64,000 nucleotides of DNA from Saccharum officinarum (Eukaryota; Streptophyta; Magnoliopsida; Poales; Poaceae). The stretch spans positions 62,001 to 126,000 of the forward strand of contig CM036231.1 of NCBI GenBank assembly GCA_020631735.1. The letters run 5' to 3'. This document shows positions 43,079 through 54,922 of the stretch, in pieces; the stretch's first letter is position 1, and each line of letters begins with the position of its first letter. The translations under genes were made by a program, and so were the position numbers. Under the pieces are notes generated by a model. It had not been told where the DNA came from and made no database searches. It was given only the letters and a program-made list of their open reading frames with translations.

Positions 43079-44506
43079 TTATAAAATCCTCATAAGCTTT
43101 TTGCAGATATTCACCGTTTTCCAAGTTGCATCTCCTTCATCATGATGACTCCACTGTATCTTATATGTTTTCACCACACTGTTCCGAGTAACTCTTTCTT
43201 TAGAGTCCAACACTTGAACCGGTTGCTCACGATATACCAAATCTGACTTGAGCTTTATACCTCGAGGTTCGATTCTTTCTTCGGGAATACACAAACACTT
43301 CTTGAGATGCGATACATGAAAAACTGGGAATATAGCACTCATTGTCTCAGGTAACTCCAACTTATAAGCGACTGGACCTTTCATTTCCAAGATCTTATAT
43401 GGTCCCACAAATCTGGCTGCAAGCTTTCTGCGTACTCCAAACCATTTCTTCTTCATTGGTGTGACTTTCAGATAAACATAGTCACCAACCTCGAACATAA
43501 TGGTCTCCTTCTTCGATCTGCATAGCTTTTCTGACGGGATTGAGCGACTTTTATATTTTGCTGAATGATATGAACTTTCTTCTTAGCTTCTTCTACGAAG
43601 TCAATACCGTAGTATCTTCGTTCTCCTGGCTTAATCCAGTTAAGTGGTGTTCTACACTTTCTGCCATACAATGCTTTGAATGGTGCCATCTTGATACTTT
43701 CTTGATAACTATTATTATAAGCGAACTCTGCTAAAGGTAAACATGACTCCCATGAACCTCTAGAAGATAACACACAGGCTCTCAATATGTCTTCCAGAAC
43801 AGCATTAACTCTTTCGGTCTGACCATCTGTTTGAGGATGATAAGCAGTACTACGAATTAAACTCGTCCCCAAACCTTTATGCAAGTGCTCCTAAAAGTGA
43901 GCAGTGAATTGTGACCCTCTGTCAGACACGATATTCTTCGGTATGCCATGTAATCTCACAATCTCAGCAATATACTTCTCGGCATATTGAGGTGGTCTAT
44001 ATTCTGTCTTGACAGGTAAAAAGTGAGCTGTCTTTGTAAGGCGATCCACAATTACCCAAATCGAATCATGTCCTTTCTGAGTAGTGGGCAAACCTGTGAT
44101 GAAATCCATACTTATATCATCCCACTTCAACTAGGTACAGACAAAGTTGCAACAATCCGGCAGGTCTCATATGAATAGCCTTTACCCTGTAGCATGTGTC
44201 ACATCTGGCTACATATGCCGCAATCTCTTTCTTCATCTTGGTCCACCAAAAACGAGGTCTTAGTTCTTGGTACATTTTGCTACTTCCGGGATGGATAGAT
44301 AACTTTGAAAGGTGAGCCTCATCCATAAGTTTATTCTTAAGCTCTCCATCTTTAGGAACAACAAGACGGTCGTCAAACCATAGCATGTCATGTTCATCCA
44401 ATCTAAAGTGCTTGGATGGTTCTTCTTTAATATTTTCTTTGATATGGAATATCCCTTTGTCGGTTTTCTAGCCTTCTATTATCTTACTCTCCAAAGAATA
44501 ACTAAT
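43079..44506 (-). pseudogene. Integrase with chromodomain of the minus-strand chromovirus
   Basis: Segments on the minus strand: zinc module 44401-44117 (EAH, SIHPGS, CDTCY); catalytic core 44130-43891 (MDFITGLPTT, VIVDRLTKTAHF, IVSDRGSQF) with a stop at its end; core end from 43884 (STAYHPQTDGQTERVN, containing the catalytic Glu); then a frameshift near 43500 into GPY/F and chromodomain (GPYKILEMKGPVAYKL, QVLDSKERVTR, KTYKIQW, GDATWK). It ends at 43079. Disrupted, so inactive here, but all catalytic Asp/Asp/Glu contexts are still recognisable. Confidence 0.88.
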
Positions 44507-45834
44507 CTAAATACTGTGTAACACTGCAGGATGCATTAGATCAAAACCATCTTCGAGCAAAGGTTGCACATTCAGGCAATGTGACTTTCTACTCAAAGCA
44601 TCTGCCACTACATTGGCTTTTCCAGGATGATATTGCACATTCAAATTGTAATCTTTGATCAATTCTAACCATCTTCGCTGTCTCATGTTTAATTCAGGTT
44701 GGGTGAAGATGTACTTGAGACTCTTGTGATCGGTGAAAATATTGCACACATTACCAAGTAAGTAATGTCTCCAAATTTTCAAGGCATGCACTACGACAGC
44801 AAGTTCAAGATCATGCGTCGGATAGTTGATCTCATGCTTTCTCAACTGGCGGGAGGCATAAGCAATGACTCTTCCTTCTTGCATAAGAACACAACCTAAT
44901 CCTGTTTTTGATGCGTCGCAAAACACATCAAAAGGTTTCTCAATGTCCGGTTGCGCTAGAACTGGAGCAGTGGTCAACAGTTTTCACAAGGTGTGAAAAG
45001 CTGTCTCACACTCCTCTGTCCATACAAACTTATGATCTTTCTGTAGCAGACTTGTCATTGGCTTGGAAATCTTCGAGAAGTCTGGTATAAAACGACGATA
45101 GTAACCAGCTAAACCTAAGAAACTTCTAACTTCAGAAACTATGATTGGCGTCTTCCAATCCATAACCTCTTGCACTTTATCCAGGTCTATGGATACTCCA
45201 TTCTCCGACAGAATGTGACCAAGGAAAGGAACTTTCTTCAACCAAAATTCACACTTGCTAAACTTAGCATACAACTTATGATCTCTCAGTCTGGTTAAGA
45301 CAATTCTTAGATGCTCTTCATGATCTTTCTCATTCTTAGAGTATACTAGAATATCATCAATGAACACAACCACAAACTTGTCCAATTCTGGCATGAAAAT
45401 TGTATTCATCAGATATATAAAGTATACAGGAGCATTTGTTAAGCCAAAGGACATAACAAGATACTCGTATAACCCGTATCTGGTAGAAAAAGTAGTTTTC
45501 GGTATATCTTGTGGTCTAATCTTTATCTGATGATAACCTGATCTTAAATCTATCTTGGAGAACACTCTGGCTTTGGCTAATTGATCGAACAAAACATCAA
45601 TGTGAGGTAAGGGATACTTATTCTTGATAGTTACAGCATTAAGAGGCCTATAATCCACACATCCTCAAAGTACCCTCTTTCTTTTTCTTCACAAACAAGG
45701 CAGGACATCCCATTCAGACTTACTTGGCCGGATAAACCCCTTGTTCAACAACTCCTCTAGTTGCTTCTTCAACTCAGCTAACTCATCCAGAGGCATCCTA
45801 TAAGGTCTCCTGGAAATTAGAGTTGTCCCGGGGA
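44507..45834 (-). pseudogene. Reverse transcriptase and RNase H of the minus-strand chromovirus
   Basis: The N-terminal palm before 45660 is frameshifted (45660-45830 still shows [20 protein letters not shown] coding in another frame). 45658-44984 is a clean frame: [51 protein letters not shown] (catalytic Asp pair intact) and [14 protein letters not shown]. After a small break, 44977-44507 gives RNase H ([31 protein letters not shown]). Confidence 0.9.
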
Positions 45835-47535
45835 TCAACTCAATTCCAAACTCAACATCTCTATCTGGCGGAAGACCAGGAACTCATCTGGAAACACGTC
45901 CGGAAACTCACACACAACCAGAATCTGATGAATCGGAATGACTTCCATAGCACATGTCACACTCACAAGGTATGTCCTTTTAGGCAATGGTACCTGAAAA
46001 GTACCCTCTCCCTGGGGATCCTTCAGGGTAAGTACCCGACTTCCTGTATCTATAACTGCTCCCCATTCTTTCATCCAATTCATCCTATGATGACATCCAG
46101 AACTAGTCCAGGCATGACTATTAGGTTAACTCGAAACTTTCGACTACCTAACTCAAGGGTTGCCCCTCTAACCATCTGATTGGTTAAAACATCAGCCCCT
46201 ACTGAACTTATACGGTAACCATAACTTAAGTCTGTGCATAGTTGTTCATGTTTCCGTGCAAATGCTTGACTCATGAAAGAATGCGATGATCCAGAATCAA
46301 ATAGAACAACTGTAGGGTTTTGGTTAATAGGAAACTTACCAGCAGTTACGGGCTCTCCCTCATGAATCTCTTCCACAGTGGTGTGGTGCACTCGAGCATT
46401 ATAAGTCTGTTGCTTCTTTCGGGGCGGAATAGGGTAGAACTTGGAAAAGTGGCCTGGCTGATCACAGTTATAGCAAGGTCCCTTTACTGTACCAGTAGAT
46501 CCGATAGCTCCCTTCGAGTTACCTTGTCCCGCGGTTGCAGTTGTTCTTGCTGGCGGCACTGCCATCTTGTACGGCTTCGCGGTCTCTTGTAGTTCTGGGT
46601 CTTATGCTGCGGTGGCCTAAACCTTACACCAGGTGCAGACGGATGATAGGTCGAACGATTAGCAGTGACAACTCTGGACTGTGACGGTCCTGATTCAAAG
46701 GCTCTCTTACGAGTCTTGGATGCTGTGTACGCGTTGTTGTTCTTCTCTTGTTTCAGACAATCACTGATGAAGTCATTGAATCTGGCGCGGGTATTGGTAC
46801 CCACATGCTTCATCATCTTCGGACCTAACCCTCTCTTAAAGCTAGCAATCTTTTTAGCATCTGTGTCAACCATGTCGGGAGCATAACGACACAAGTTGTT
46901 GAAGGCATGCAAATACTGTGTTACGGTTTTGGTGCCCTGATTTAAAGCCAAGAACTCTCCTAATTTCATCTCAACTAGCCCTGATGGAATATAAACTCCA
47001 CGGAAGGCTTCGGTGAACTCTCTCCATGAGATCTGAGCATTTGGAGGAAGGTGGTGCGGTGATGCTTCCACCACATCCCTGCTGGTCCTTGTAACTGATG
47101 TGCAGCATACTCTGTCTTTAGTACTTCCGTCAGCCTAACACACGGAACTTATCTTCTATAGTGTTGATCCATTCTTCAGCGTCAAGTGGCTCGGTTGCTT
47201 CCTTGAAAATTGGCGGCCTAGTGTCCATGAAATCCTTGAAATTGCTGTACTGATTCACTCCATTGCCACCACCTTGGTTGTTACCACGTTGCACGTTGTT
47301 GGCAATGGTACGCAGAAATCTTCCATATTTTTCTGTGACTGCTCGGCATTGCGCTGACTTCCCAGAAACTGTGCAAAGAACATCTCTGCAGTGAGCGGTG
47401 GAGGAGGCGGTAAATGTGGTTCCGGGTGTGGCTCGTTATGGTTGACGTTGTTAGCACCACTCCACCTGCCGCGGCGCCATTTCCACCAGTTTCAGCAGCC
47501 TCATACGTGGCGCGTCGAGTGTTTGCCATCTGCAT
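45835..47535 (-). pseudogene. Gag and protease of the minus-strand chromovirus
   Basis: Candidate start ATG at 47535 (or 47529). The N-terminal part is frameshifted between about 47450 and 47080. 47074-46484 carries the Retrotran_gag core (ISWREFTEAFRGVYIP, MKLGEFLALNQG, VTQYLHAFNNL) and a basic region. 46565-46080 has a zinc knuckle CYNCDQPGHFSKFY in which the fourth ligand Cys is Tyr, then the protease site VLFDSGSSHSF. 46083-45835 is the protease to reverse transcriptase linker ([22 protein letters not shown]). Broken by frameshifts at the segment ends. Confidence 0.87.
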
Positions 47536-47870
47536 ATTTCAGCAACAAGTAATGATTAAGCGAAGTTGTAGTAATTGTGAGTGAATGAAAAATTATGCCG
47601 TACTGAACTCATTGGAGAGAAAAGTCATACAACAAAACAGAGGCACAATAATCGCATTCCAATTAAAACAACACCACTAATTAAATTACTTCAAATGCAA
47701 ACATCGCGTCCAATACAACCACGTTGCCAGCATACACACACTGGACTTTATGTGCTTAGGTATCGCATGAACAACAACAAGATCCAACATTCTACCAAGT
47801 CTCAAGGTTCAAACGAGATACATCAAGATACATGAAGCCAAAAGAAGGTCATCGTGACAGGGCCTAGCAG

Positions 47871-48896
47871 CTAACGCAAAGCAACTAGCCTACTCCTCGG
47901 GCCATCGTCGGGGTCAGAGACGTCACCATTGCTACCATCAGTAGCAGCATCGTCGTCAGCAGGTGCGGCTGCGGGCTCGTCCTCATCGTCGTCGACGTCC
48001 ATACCGGCGGCTTCTGGAGGAGCATACGGGCCAATCCCGTTGTAGAGCGCATGAAACTCCTCATGCAAGTTGACATTGTACTCCTCTAGCTCCTCGACCC
48101 TCTGCCTCAGGAGGTTCCTCTCGTTCCAGGCTTCATTCCTTTCCTGAACCAACTGTCCAATCATACGGTCTGCATTATTGTTGGCCTGAGTCAACGTATG
48201 CACCCGCTGTATAGAACTATCACCTCTCTCTAGAGCCTAGTCTCGCTGCAAGCTCATGTCAGCCAACTGCTCCTGCAAACTAGCGATAGCACGTGCCTGC
48301 TTCTTCTTTTGTTTTCTTGCTTTGAGCCGATCATCACCACGCAAACCAGTCAAAGTCCAATAAGTGCACTCCAGACTCTGGTATGCTCTGATAGCTGCAT
48401 ACATCGCACTCATAGCGTGGTTGTCGCTAGCCTGTCCTTCGCTTGGGCCTCTGACTAAAGCACTTCCTTGCGGCTGCACCAAATAGCATCGCGAGGATCA
48501 TCTCTCGGAAAAGTGCCAGCCAAGGCTGCTGCCAGCTCGTTGGGAAATCTGCTCATTATGTCCGGATGACACGGAAAGCTGCTCCCTCTGCACCCTCAAC
48601 GGAGTGCGTCCCTCAAACTCCAAGTGCCAACCATCCCATTCTGGAGCATCACCAAGAGCAGGGACATTGATCTCCACTACTGCCAGTCCATCCTCTGCCA
48701 ACTGGTTCTCACTCCAAGAGTACACCGGCTCCTGACCCTCCGGGTACCCCACATCATGGAGCACTCTCCAAAGCAAAGTTGGCATGCCAAACTCGCTCAG
48801 AAAGGTGTCCGTGTTGCGGCGCTCCCGCGGGGCCAACTGGTGTCGGGGTGCTCTTCCACCTGTGGACTTACGGGCAGTCTGCTTCGTGCGGGCCAT
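47871..48896 (-). pseudogene. Chromovirus accessory protein with an exact histone H3 N-terminal tail
   Basis: Minus strand, ATG at 48896-48894, one frame of 341 codons to TAG at 47871-47873, interrupted by TGA at 48500-48498 (codon 133) and TAG at 48239-48237 (codon 220). After Met the protein starts ARTKQTARKSTGG, identical to mature H3 residues 1-13, then R-A-P-R-H-Q-L-A-P, i.e. H3 with K14R, K18H and T22P. After residue 30 the protein is not a histone: a W-rich domain (LWRVLHDVGYPEG, EWDGWHLEFEG) at about 35-105, a Lys-rich helix (KARKQKKKQARAIASLQEQL), a coiled coil (RNLLRQRVEELEEYNVNLHEE), and an acidic C-terminus (DVDDDEDEP). The first ATG sets the H3-like N-terminus exactly. Located between primer binding site and gag, homologous to 26015-26533. 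Confidence 0.9.
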
Positions 48897-49666
48897 CTGT
48901 ACCAAAAGTTTCGATTACCCGGTGAGAACATATTTTAAGTTGGTACAAATTATCGAAAGGGGATAATCAATTTATAAGGGGAGGAATGCATGGCATGAAT
49001 GAAATGCACAAGCAACATGATGCATGCACGTTTCTTACGTTCTTACAAACTTAAGAAATAAATGATATCTATCGACGAATTCGGTGGTATACAGGCGATC
49101 TCTCATAAACGTAACTAATACGTTCTACACGAGAAACGCTGTTATGTACCTGCAGAAGATTCATTTCAGCCCATTTCCCCATGCATGCATGAAAGCAGTA
49201 AATCTATCTACACGCTCTACACGAATCCCCAGATACGCGTACAACGGTAGTAACCACCCAAAACATCGTCCTATTGACGGCATCGCCTCAACGGACGGAA
49301 CAACCACCATGCGACACTTTTGTAAAAACATGCGTAAACATGTAAGTACTCCAGTATCATATAAGCACTCTCCCTAGATCGGCGGTGTATCCGATCATGC
49401 TCTCACATCTCACACTTACCGAGGCGTAGAGGCAACTGATCCATACATTACCACTCAAGTAAGTGGCACTCATACAATAGCACGCCGTATGAGCAACGAA
49501 AGAGAAATATGGTGCAAGAACCCCAAGTCAGTACTTAATTAAGCCACCTAGAGTCCTTACTGGGCATAAAGGATATGACCACTAGCACACTCTTAGTTTG
49601 TAAATCATGTTTTCAAACATATTTTTGTTTTAAATACACTTATGAACAGTAAACACGCTAAACCAT

Positions 49667-49678
49667 GCTCCGATGCCA
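49667..49678 (-). other. Primer binding site of the minus-strand chromovirus
   Basis: On the minus strand TGGCATCGGAGC, two bases from the LTR end. Two mismatches to TGGTATCAGAGC (initiator Met tRNA). Confidence 0.8.
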
Positions 49679-49680
49679 GC

Positions 49681-51411
49681 TGTAACAGAACCGACCAATT
49701 ATACGAGATTAAGTGAGAAAATCATCCACCGAGCAGACGATTTGGCAAACTTAAGCCCGTATAACCCGGTAGTCTGTGAAATCACGACGGATTTCAAACC
49801 AACTTGCATACCAGCTAAGATCGTAATAAGTTCAGCGGTCACCATCACAAGTTACATAAAAGTTCACGGCACAAATACATCGGAGTTTAAACATAGTTAT
49901 TACAAACCAGTTTTGAATGAAAGTAGCGGAAGCATTTTGTTCAAATCACACACGCACACAGAGTTCAAAATAAATTGCCAGTTCAGGATCATCTTCCATC
50001 AAAAGCATCAGACGAGATATAGTGAATGACCATTGCCCATGGTCCTAAGCTTCTCACATTGTAGGATAAAGGCAGTTGATACAGTAGCCGTAATACATCT
50101 GCCCATCTGCAACAAGTGGGAACAAAGCCCTGAGTACGAGAAGGTACTCAGCTAGACTTACCCGACAGAACAAAAATAAAAGACACCAAGGAATCATGAT
50201 AGGCTTTCTGGTGGGGTAGCTGACTCATTTGCAAAAAGGCATTTTTAGTATTTAGAGAATCTTTACAAAAGCTTTGCATCAAGTTAAATCTTTATTAACC
50301 TGTCAACTACATTTGCACCTGTACTAAAGTAACATGTAATTAAACAGGTAATGATAACAATGATCACTAACAACTTCCATTATGTCATATTTCATATAAC
50401 TGTCCAAGTGTTCCATCAATATTACTACGATGAAGTAGCTCAAGTCAAGTGCTCACTATCCAGTGAACGATGGCGATTCGAATCGATTATTAACCAGCTG
50501 GTAAGTTATTCCTCACACAAACCTCACTCACCCGCTAAAGTGAGGTGTTGGTCACCGAGTCAACCATTCAGGTGAAGTCGCGAGCTTGCCAGGAACCACA
50601 TGTACCCGGGGGCCGCCCGACTGCTCTTTGGCCTTATCATCGCGCCCCGTATCCTGCCACTACTACTCCGGTACAGTGCGTTGCGGGCAATCCACTCGGC
50701 CCGAATAATCTTCCAGCTTCCGGTCAAAGGTACTTTATCCGGCCAGCTAAATGTGAGGCATGCGTTCAACATGACCGAGGCCCAACAACGGACGGTCCTT
50801 AATCGACAAACGGAAAACACTACAGTCCGAAACCCTGCAAGTTTCCGTCCGGTCTCAATTTCACATTAACACTTAGTTATTTCATGATGACATCTTTTCT
50901 CAAGCAGATCCATGTAACCACCTATAGCTCGCAGGTGACAGGAAATCACCCGACTTCTACCGGTCTAAGCAAGCTAAGCAATTACTTGACTGCGAATGAC
51001 AAGGTGACAAGGATAGGGTAGAAGTAGTAAACAAGTATAATGCAGCAACGGTTGCAAACAACTCCTAAACTTAATGCAACAGTTAAAGTAAAGCATTCAT
51101 AAAATCTTTGCAAACGGGGGAGAGAAATGCTCCGGGGCTTGCCTCTCTTAAAAGAGCTCGGACGGTGGTCTGGGCACTCCGGAAGATCCTCACCGACCTC
51201 CTCGTCGGCTTCGGCACTTCCTGCTCCTTGGGCTGCTCTTCTCGGCTCCTCGGAAACTGCTACCGACGTTACTTCCTGCGATCCTGTATGATGCAATCGT
51301 ATAAGTGCTTATGCCTAGGTGCATTGCGGAAATGACATGTAAATGGTCATGATGAATGAAATGTAGATAATTAAGTTCACTTTATTTCATAAGTAGGAAT
51401 ACATTTCTTCT
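49681..51411 (-). repeat. 5' LTR of the minus-strand chromovirus, cut by the assembly gap
   Basis: It matches 39075-40810 nearly base for base and then stops at the N run. About 2.2 kb of this LTR (U3 in minus orientation) is therefore missing. The double-hairpin motif is at 50107-50164. The mini-frame copy near 51100-51296 has indels. Confidence 0.9.
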
Positions 51412-51511
51412 NNNNNNNNNNNNNNNNNNNNNNNNNNNNNNNNNNNNNNNNNNNNNNNNNNNNNNNNNNNNNNNNNNNNNNNNNNNNNNNNNNNNNNNNN
51501 NNNNNNNNNNN
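51412..51511. other. Assembly gap (100 N)
   Basis: Exactly 100 unknown bases, a conventional placeholder. The sequence after it does not continue the LTR before it, so real sequence is missing, at least the rest of the LTR. Confidence 0.98.
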
Positions 51512-54500
51512 GAGCTGTCAGACGTGAACAGTGCTCAGGGAAAGCTGCTACCACGCAGCAGCTTGCCGTTGGTGGCCACTGCCTCCTCGTGCCGCTCTTT
51601 GCGCGTGGACACGTAGTTGTTGCGGTGGCAGCGCCGTAAGCAGCTGCTAGATGTTGCGATTCTTCGCCAACGTCTTCAAATCGTTGAAGCCGCTGCTTTC
51701 ATTTCTTCTCTCCTTCCTCACCGTCGGTGACCTTGCTGCGCTGACGCAATTCACCACCTCTGCTGCCTTGTGGTCCAATTCCTTGCACCCATAGCACCAC
51801 CTGCTCCTTGCGCACCGGCTGAGCCCGCTGGCACTATCCCTCTCCACCAGAGTCAGCCAGGAGCCACCGTTTCTCCTCTCACCGTCCAGGACACTGCTGT
51901 GGAGCCCGTCACCATGGCTAGCATGCCTTGTAGAATTTCCCATCGTCTTCTTTCTTGTTCTAGCTTCTTTGTGACTCCTTCATGCTCATGACCTTATCCC
52001 ACATCGCAGACGTGTGCCAGAGCTGCGAACCCGTCGTTACGCCACCGTCCAAGGAACCGCTAGGCCACCATGGCCGCGGTCGTGCATAGTCCTAACCCCT
52101 AACCCTCTATTTAATCCCTTAGGTCGATGTGCAAGGTCCTGGTGGTCTTGTTGGTGTCGTTCCCTTGGCCAGAGCTCTCACCACCGGTGAGGATCAGGCG
52201 GTCGACGGCGAGCCACCAGGGCCTAGGCAGGTGCCAGCCTTTGGCCTGCTCGGCAGGCTGCTAGGCCAGCCTAGTTCATCTGAAGGGAGGTGGACCGGGT
52301 GAGCATGAATGTTTGGGCCGGGAAATGTTTTTCTTTTTCAGAAAATGTTACATAATGCAGTTTCTTCTATAATTCATAACTAATTCTAGAGATATGATAA
52401 AATTGTGAAATTTTATGTGTAGCCTTGTTTTGGTATGCTCTATTTAGGAAAATATGAAATGGTCATTTCTAGTACTTTTGCTATACTATAAAATTAGCTC
52501 AATTAATTAATAAATGCAACTTCTATTATTTTTCTAGGCTTAAATAATTGTCGAAAAAATTATGAAATTTGTTTTGCCACTATTTTCATGATGTAACCAA
52601 CCTACATAAAAATTTGGAGCTCATTTAGACAAAGTGGATTTTATACTTAATTTATGCTTAATTAATTAATTAATCAACTAATTAATGCTTAATGACATAG
52701 GGTTTGTGTGACTTTAAGGTTGATTGTTGACCTTGGGTCATTAACATGACATGATCCATGGCACTTAATTAGTTACTTGAGCTCATACTTAACTTGTTAT
52801 TTAAGAAATGTTAATGACTAATTAACTTGTTAGTAACAAATAAAATGCATGTTGATAAACTGAATTGTTTTATTAGATGCAACCTCTTGGGTAAAAAGTA
52901 AAAGTTATATTTCTTGTATGTTGTTTGTGCATGTTTTTCCCTAGTAAAAGCTTTAGTTGGTAAGTATGTTTTAATAAGTAAACATTTGAATTGTTAGAAG
53001 AACAATTAAAAATGATTTATGATAACTACTTGCAACTGTATCGTGAAGAAAAGTTATACTCAACTTTCTTAACTTTATTAGAGTTCTATCTCACTTACAT
53101 GTCTTTCATCCTATATCTTGCATCATGGCATGTAGTCCATCATGTTAAGAATGCATCATTCGTTTACGTGTAGTGCATACATGAGTGAGAAGGTTTGTGT
53201 TGACCAATCTTTGAATGGATGTTATGATTCAATGGTGCTCGTGTTGATCAAGTGTTGGAGAAGGTGCTTCCATCAGTGGTGATGATGTCAAGTCTAACTC
53301 CTGTGACCTTCTATGGTATCTAACCTTCTCTGCAACGCAGGCAAGCCCCGGACATACAACCACTCTTCTGTTTTATAAATGTTTTATTACACCTTAAGTT
53401 TATTGTAATGTGCATTAAGTTAGTAGGACTTGGTCGATACCGTTGTTGCATGATTACCTTGATCTACATTTATATCCAGATGATATCCCACTAGTATGTG
53501 TAGGTCAATCTCTTATGCTTAGTAATGCTTAGACTTCGGTAGAAGTTGAATGGTGGTTTCATCGTTCACGAGAAACAGGTTTACCTTTGCTTCTCCTGAC
53601 CTAATGACGGGTCATGAGAGCATGTTGATATGAACGATGGGTTGCCTATTGTGCTTGTTCCATCTGTGTCAGTTAAGGACCATCCGTTGTTGGCCCTTGG
53701 ATCAAGAACTTTTGTAGTACTAATCACATACTCATGGTAAGCCCTACTTTGGCTATCCTATTGCGAGATGGACAACCATGCACTGGGAGTGGAGAGATGA
53801 TGGGAGTAGCGTGTACCCTCGTGGCCAAGGGCTAGATTGGAGGAGTACTATGCTCTTGGGTGGCGTGAACCTGGACTCGTCTTGGAGGATCTGTCGTTTG
53901 GGTTGATATATGAAAGCTTAAGTGCTGCATATGTCATGTGGTTAGGAAACCCTAGCTGGGTATAAAAGCGGTTTGAATCGTCAGTTGCTCCACGAGAAAA
54001 GGAGACTTGATCTTAGCACCTTCATCGTAGTTAACAATGGTACAAGGTGATTATGGAAATGAGGTAAAGAGATGGATATGAAATAGATGCTTGATACAAG
54101 TGATTGAGAGAGAACAGGTGCAAATCTAGTTATAATGAACTTCACTAAAACTGATGCTAAAACTTGTTTAAAATATTGAAAGTAAGGATCCACTTATAGT
54201 AAAGCTTTTCTGCAAAATTCCTCTTTTCTAGCTCTACTACTCCCCTTAAAGCCAGCATATCCTTGTAGTCTTTTCTTTTCATCGGGTAAGTCTTGCGAAG
54301 TACAATTCAGTACTTAGGGTTTGTTAACCCCTATTGCAGGTACTGACTGATGCTACTAATCAGGTCATGTCGGTGGGCTCGACGTGATCTGGTTGTCCTC
54401 TTCTGACTTAGGTGCTCTATCTAAGTTGTCTTCTGTAGTCCTACTCAATTTCTGCAATTAAAGTTAAGTTGTAAAAGTAACTTATTTTTGATATGTAAAA

Positions 54501-54730
54501 TACTGTTTTAAATTCTTCCACGCTTTGATGTAAAGATTTATAGCAAATATTATAATGTTGTAGTTACTCCTTTGTTGATCCTGTGTGAGTTGTAAAATGT
54601 GGATGATTTAGGTTTCCTAAGGACACCCAATAGACTTCTTAAGTTATCTGGTGCACATGCATAGCCATCAGAGGTTTTTGAGACAATAACAGGTGCATGT
54701 GGGTCATATAATTTAGGAGGTTCTACCACA
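51512..54730 (+). repeat. Plus-strand chromovirus-type LTR, 5' end lost in the gap
   Basis: It ends GGTTCTACCACA at 54730 and carries the family landmarks in order: GC-rich promoter zone (51512-52300), AT-rich middle, GCAGGCAAGCCCCGG at 53338, CACGAGAAAAGGAGACTTG near 53991, and the double-hairpin motif at 54282-54340. It is related to the minus-strand fragment 38144-39074. No primer binding site follows, so it is a 3' LTR or a solo LTR. The mini-frame region near 53200-53340 is decayed. Confidence 0.8.
54282..54340 (+). repeat. Conserved LTR double-hairpin motif
   Basis: CGGGTAAGTCTTGC, then AAGTAC-AATTCA-GTACTT, then GGGTTTGTTAACCCC, then TATTGCAGGT. The first stem differs from other families at both partner positions (A-T replacing G-C), a compensatory change. 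Confidence 0.6.
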
Positions 54731-54922
54731 GGCAAAAACTAAACCCTGCTCATAACAAGGTGGCATGACCCTCTAGGGATGAAAAGGGCAGTAGAAGGAG
54801 GCCAGGGCCCGGTCCGAGCGGTCCTGATAAATAGGACTGGGCCACGGCCGGCACCATCTCACGACCCGAAAGTAGCAACCTAAGGCCGGACCCAGGGCAG
54901 GCGATCTCTTAAGGGAGGTCAT
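54731..54922. other. Unassigned spacer
   Basis: GC-rich, with GGCCCGG and CCGGACCC words. It may be remnant LTR-element sequence. Nothing firm. Confidence 0.3.

Larger units (their letters stand above)
39075..51411 (-). mobile_element. Minus-strand Ty3/gypsy chromovirus with H3-tail protein
   Basis: 3' LTR at 39075-43025, polypurine tract at 43026-43042, pol, gag and H3-tail protein on the minus strand, primer binding site at 49667-49678, 5' LTR from 49681 into the gap. Domain order and chromodomain place it with the plus-strand element, but LTR sequence and protein divergence make it a separate family. It is inserted into the LTR fragment 38144-39074; the candidate left target duplication is GGTAC (39070-39074), and its partner is hidden by or lost at the gap. 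Confidence 0.9.

Noticed and set aside
48498..48896. A genuine histone H3 gene
   Set aside because: Only about the first 22 residues resemble H3. There is no histone fold, K14 and K18 are replaced, and the frame lies between primer binding site and gag of a retroelement.
51512..54730. Continuation of the minus-strand chromovirus LTR after the gap
   Set aside because: Its landmarks are in plus orientation and its sequence matches a different family.
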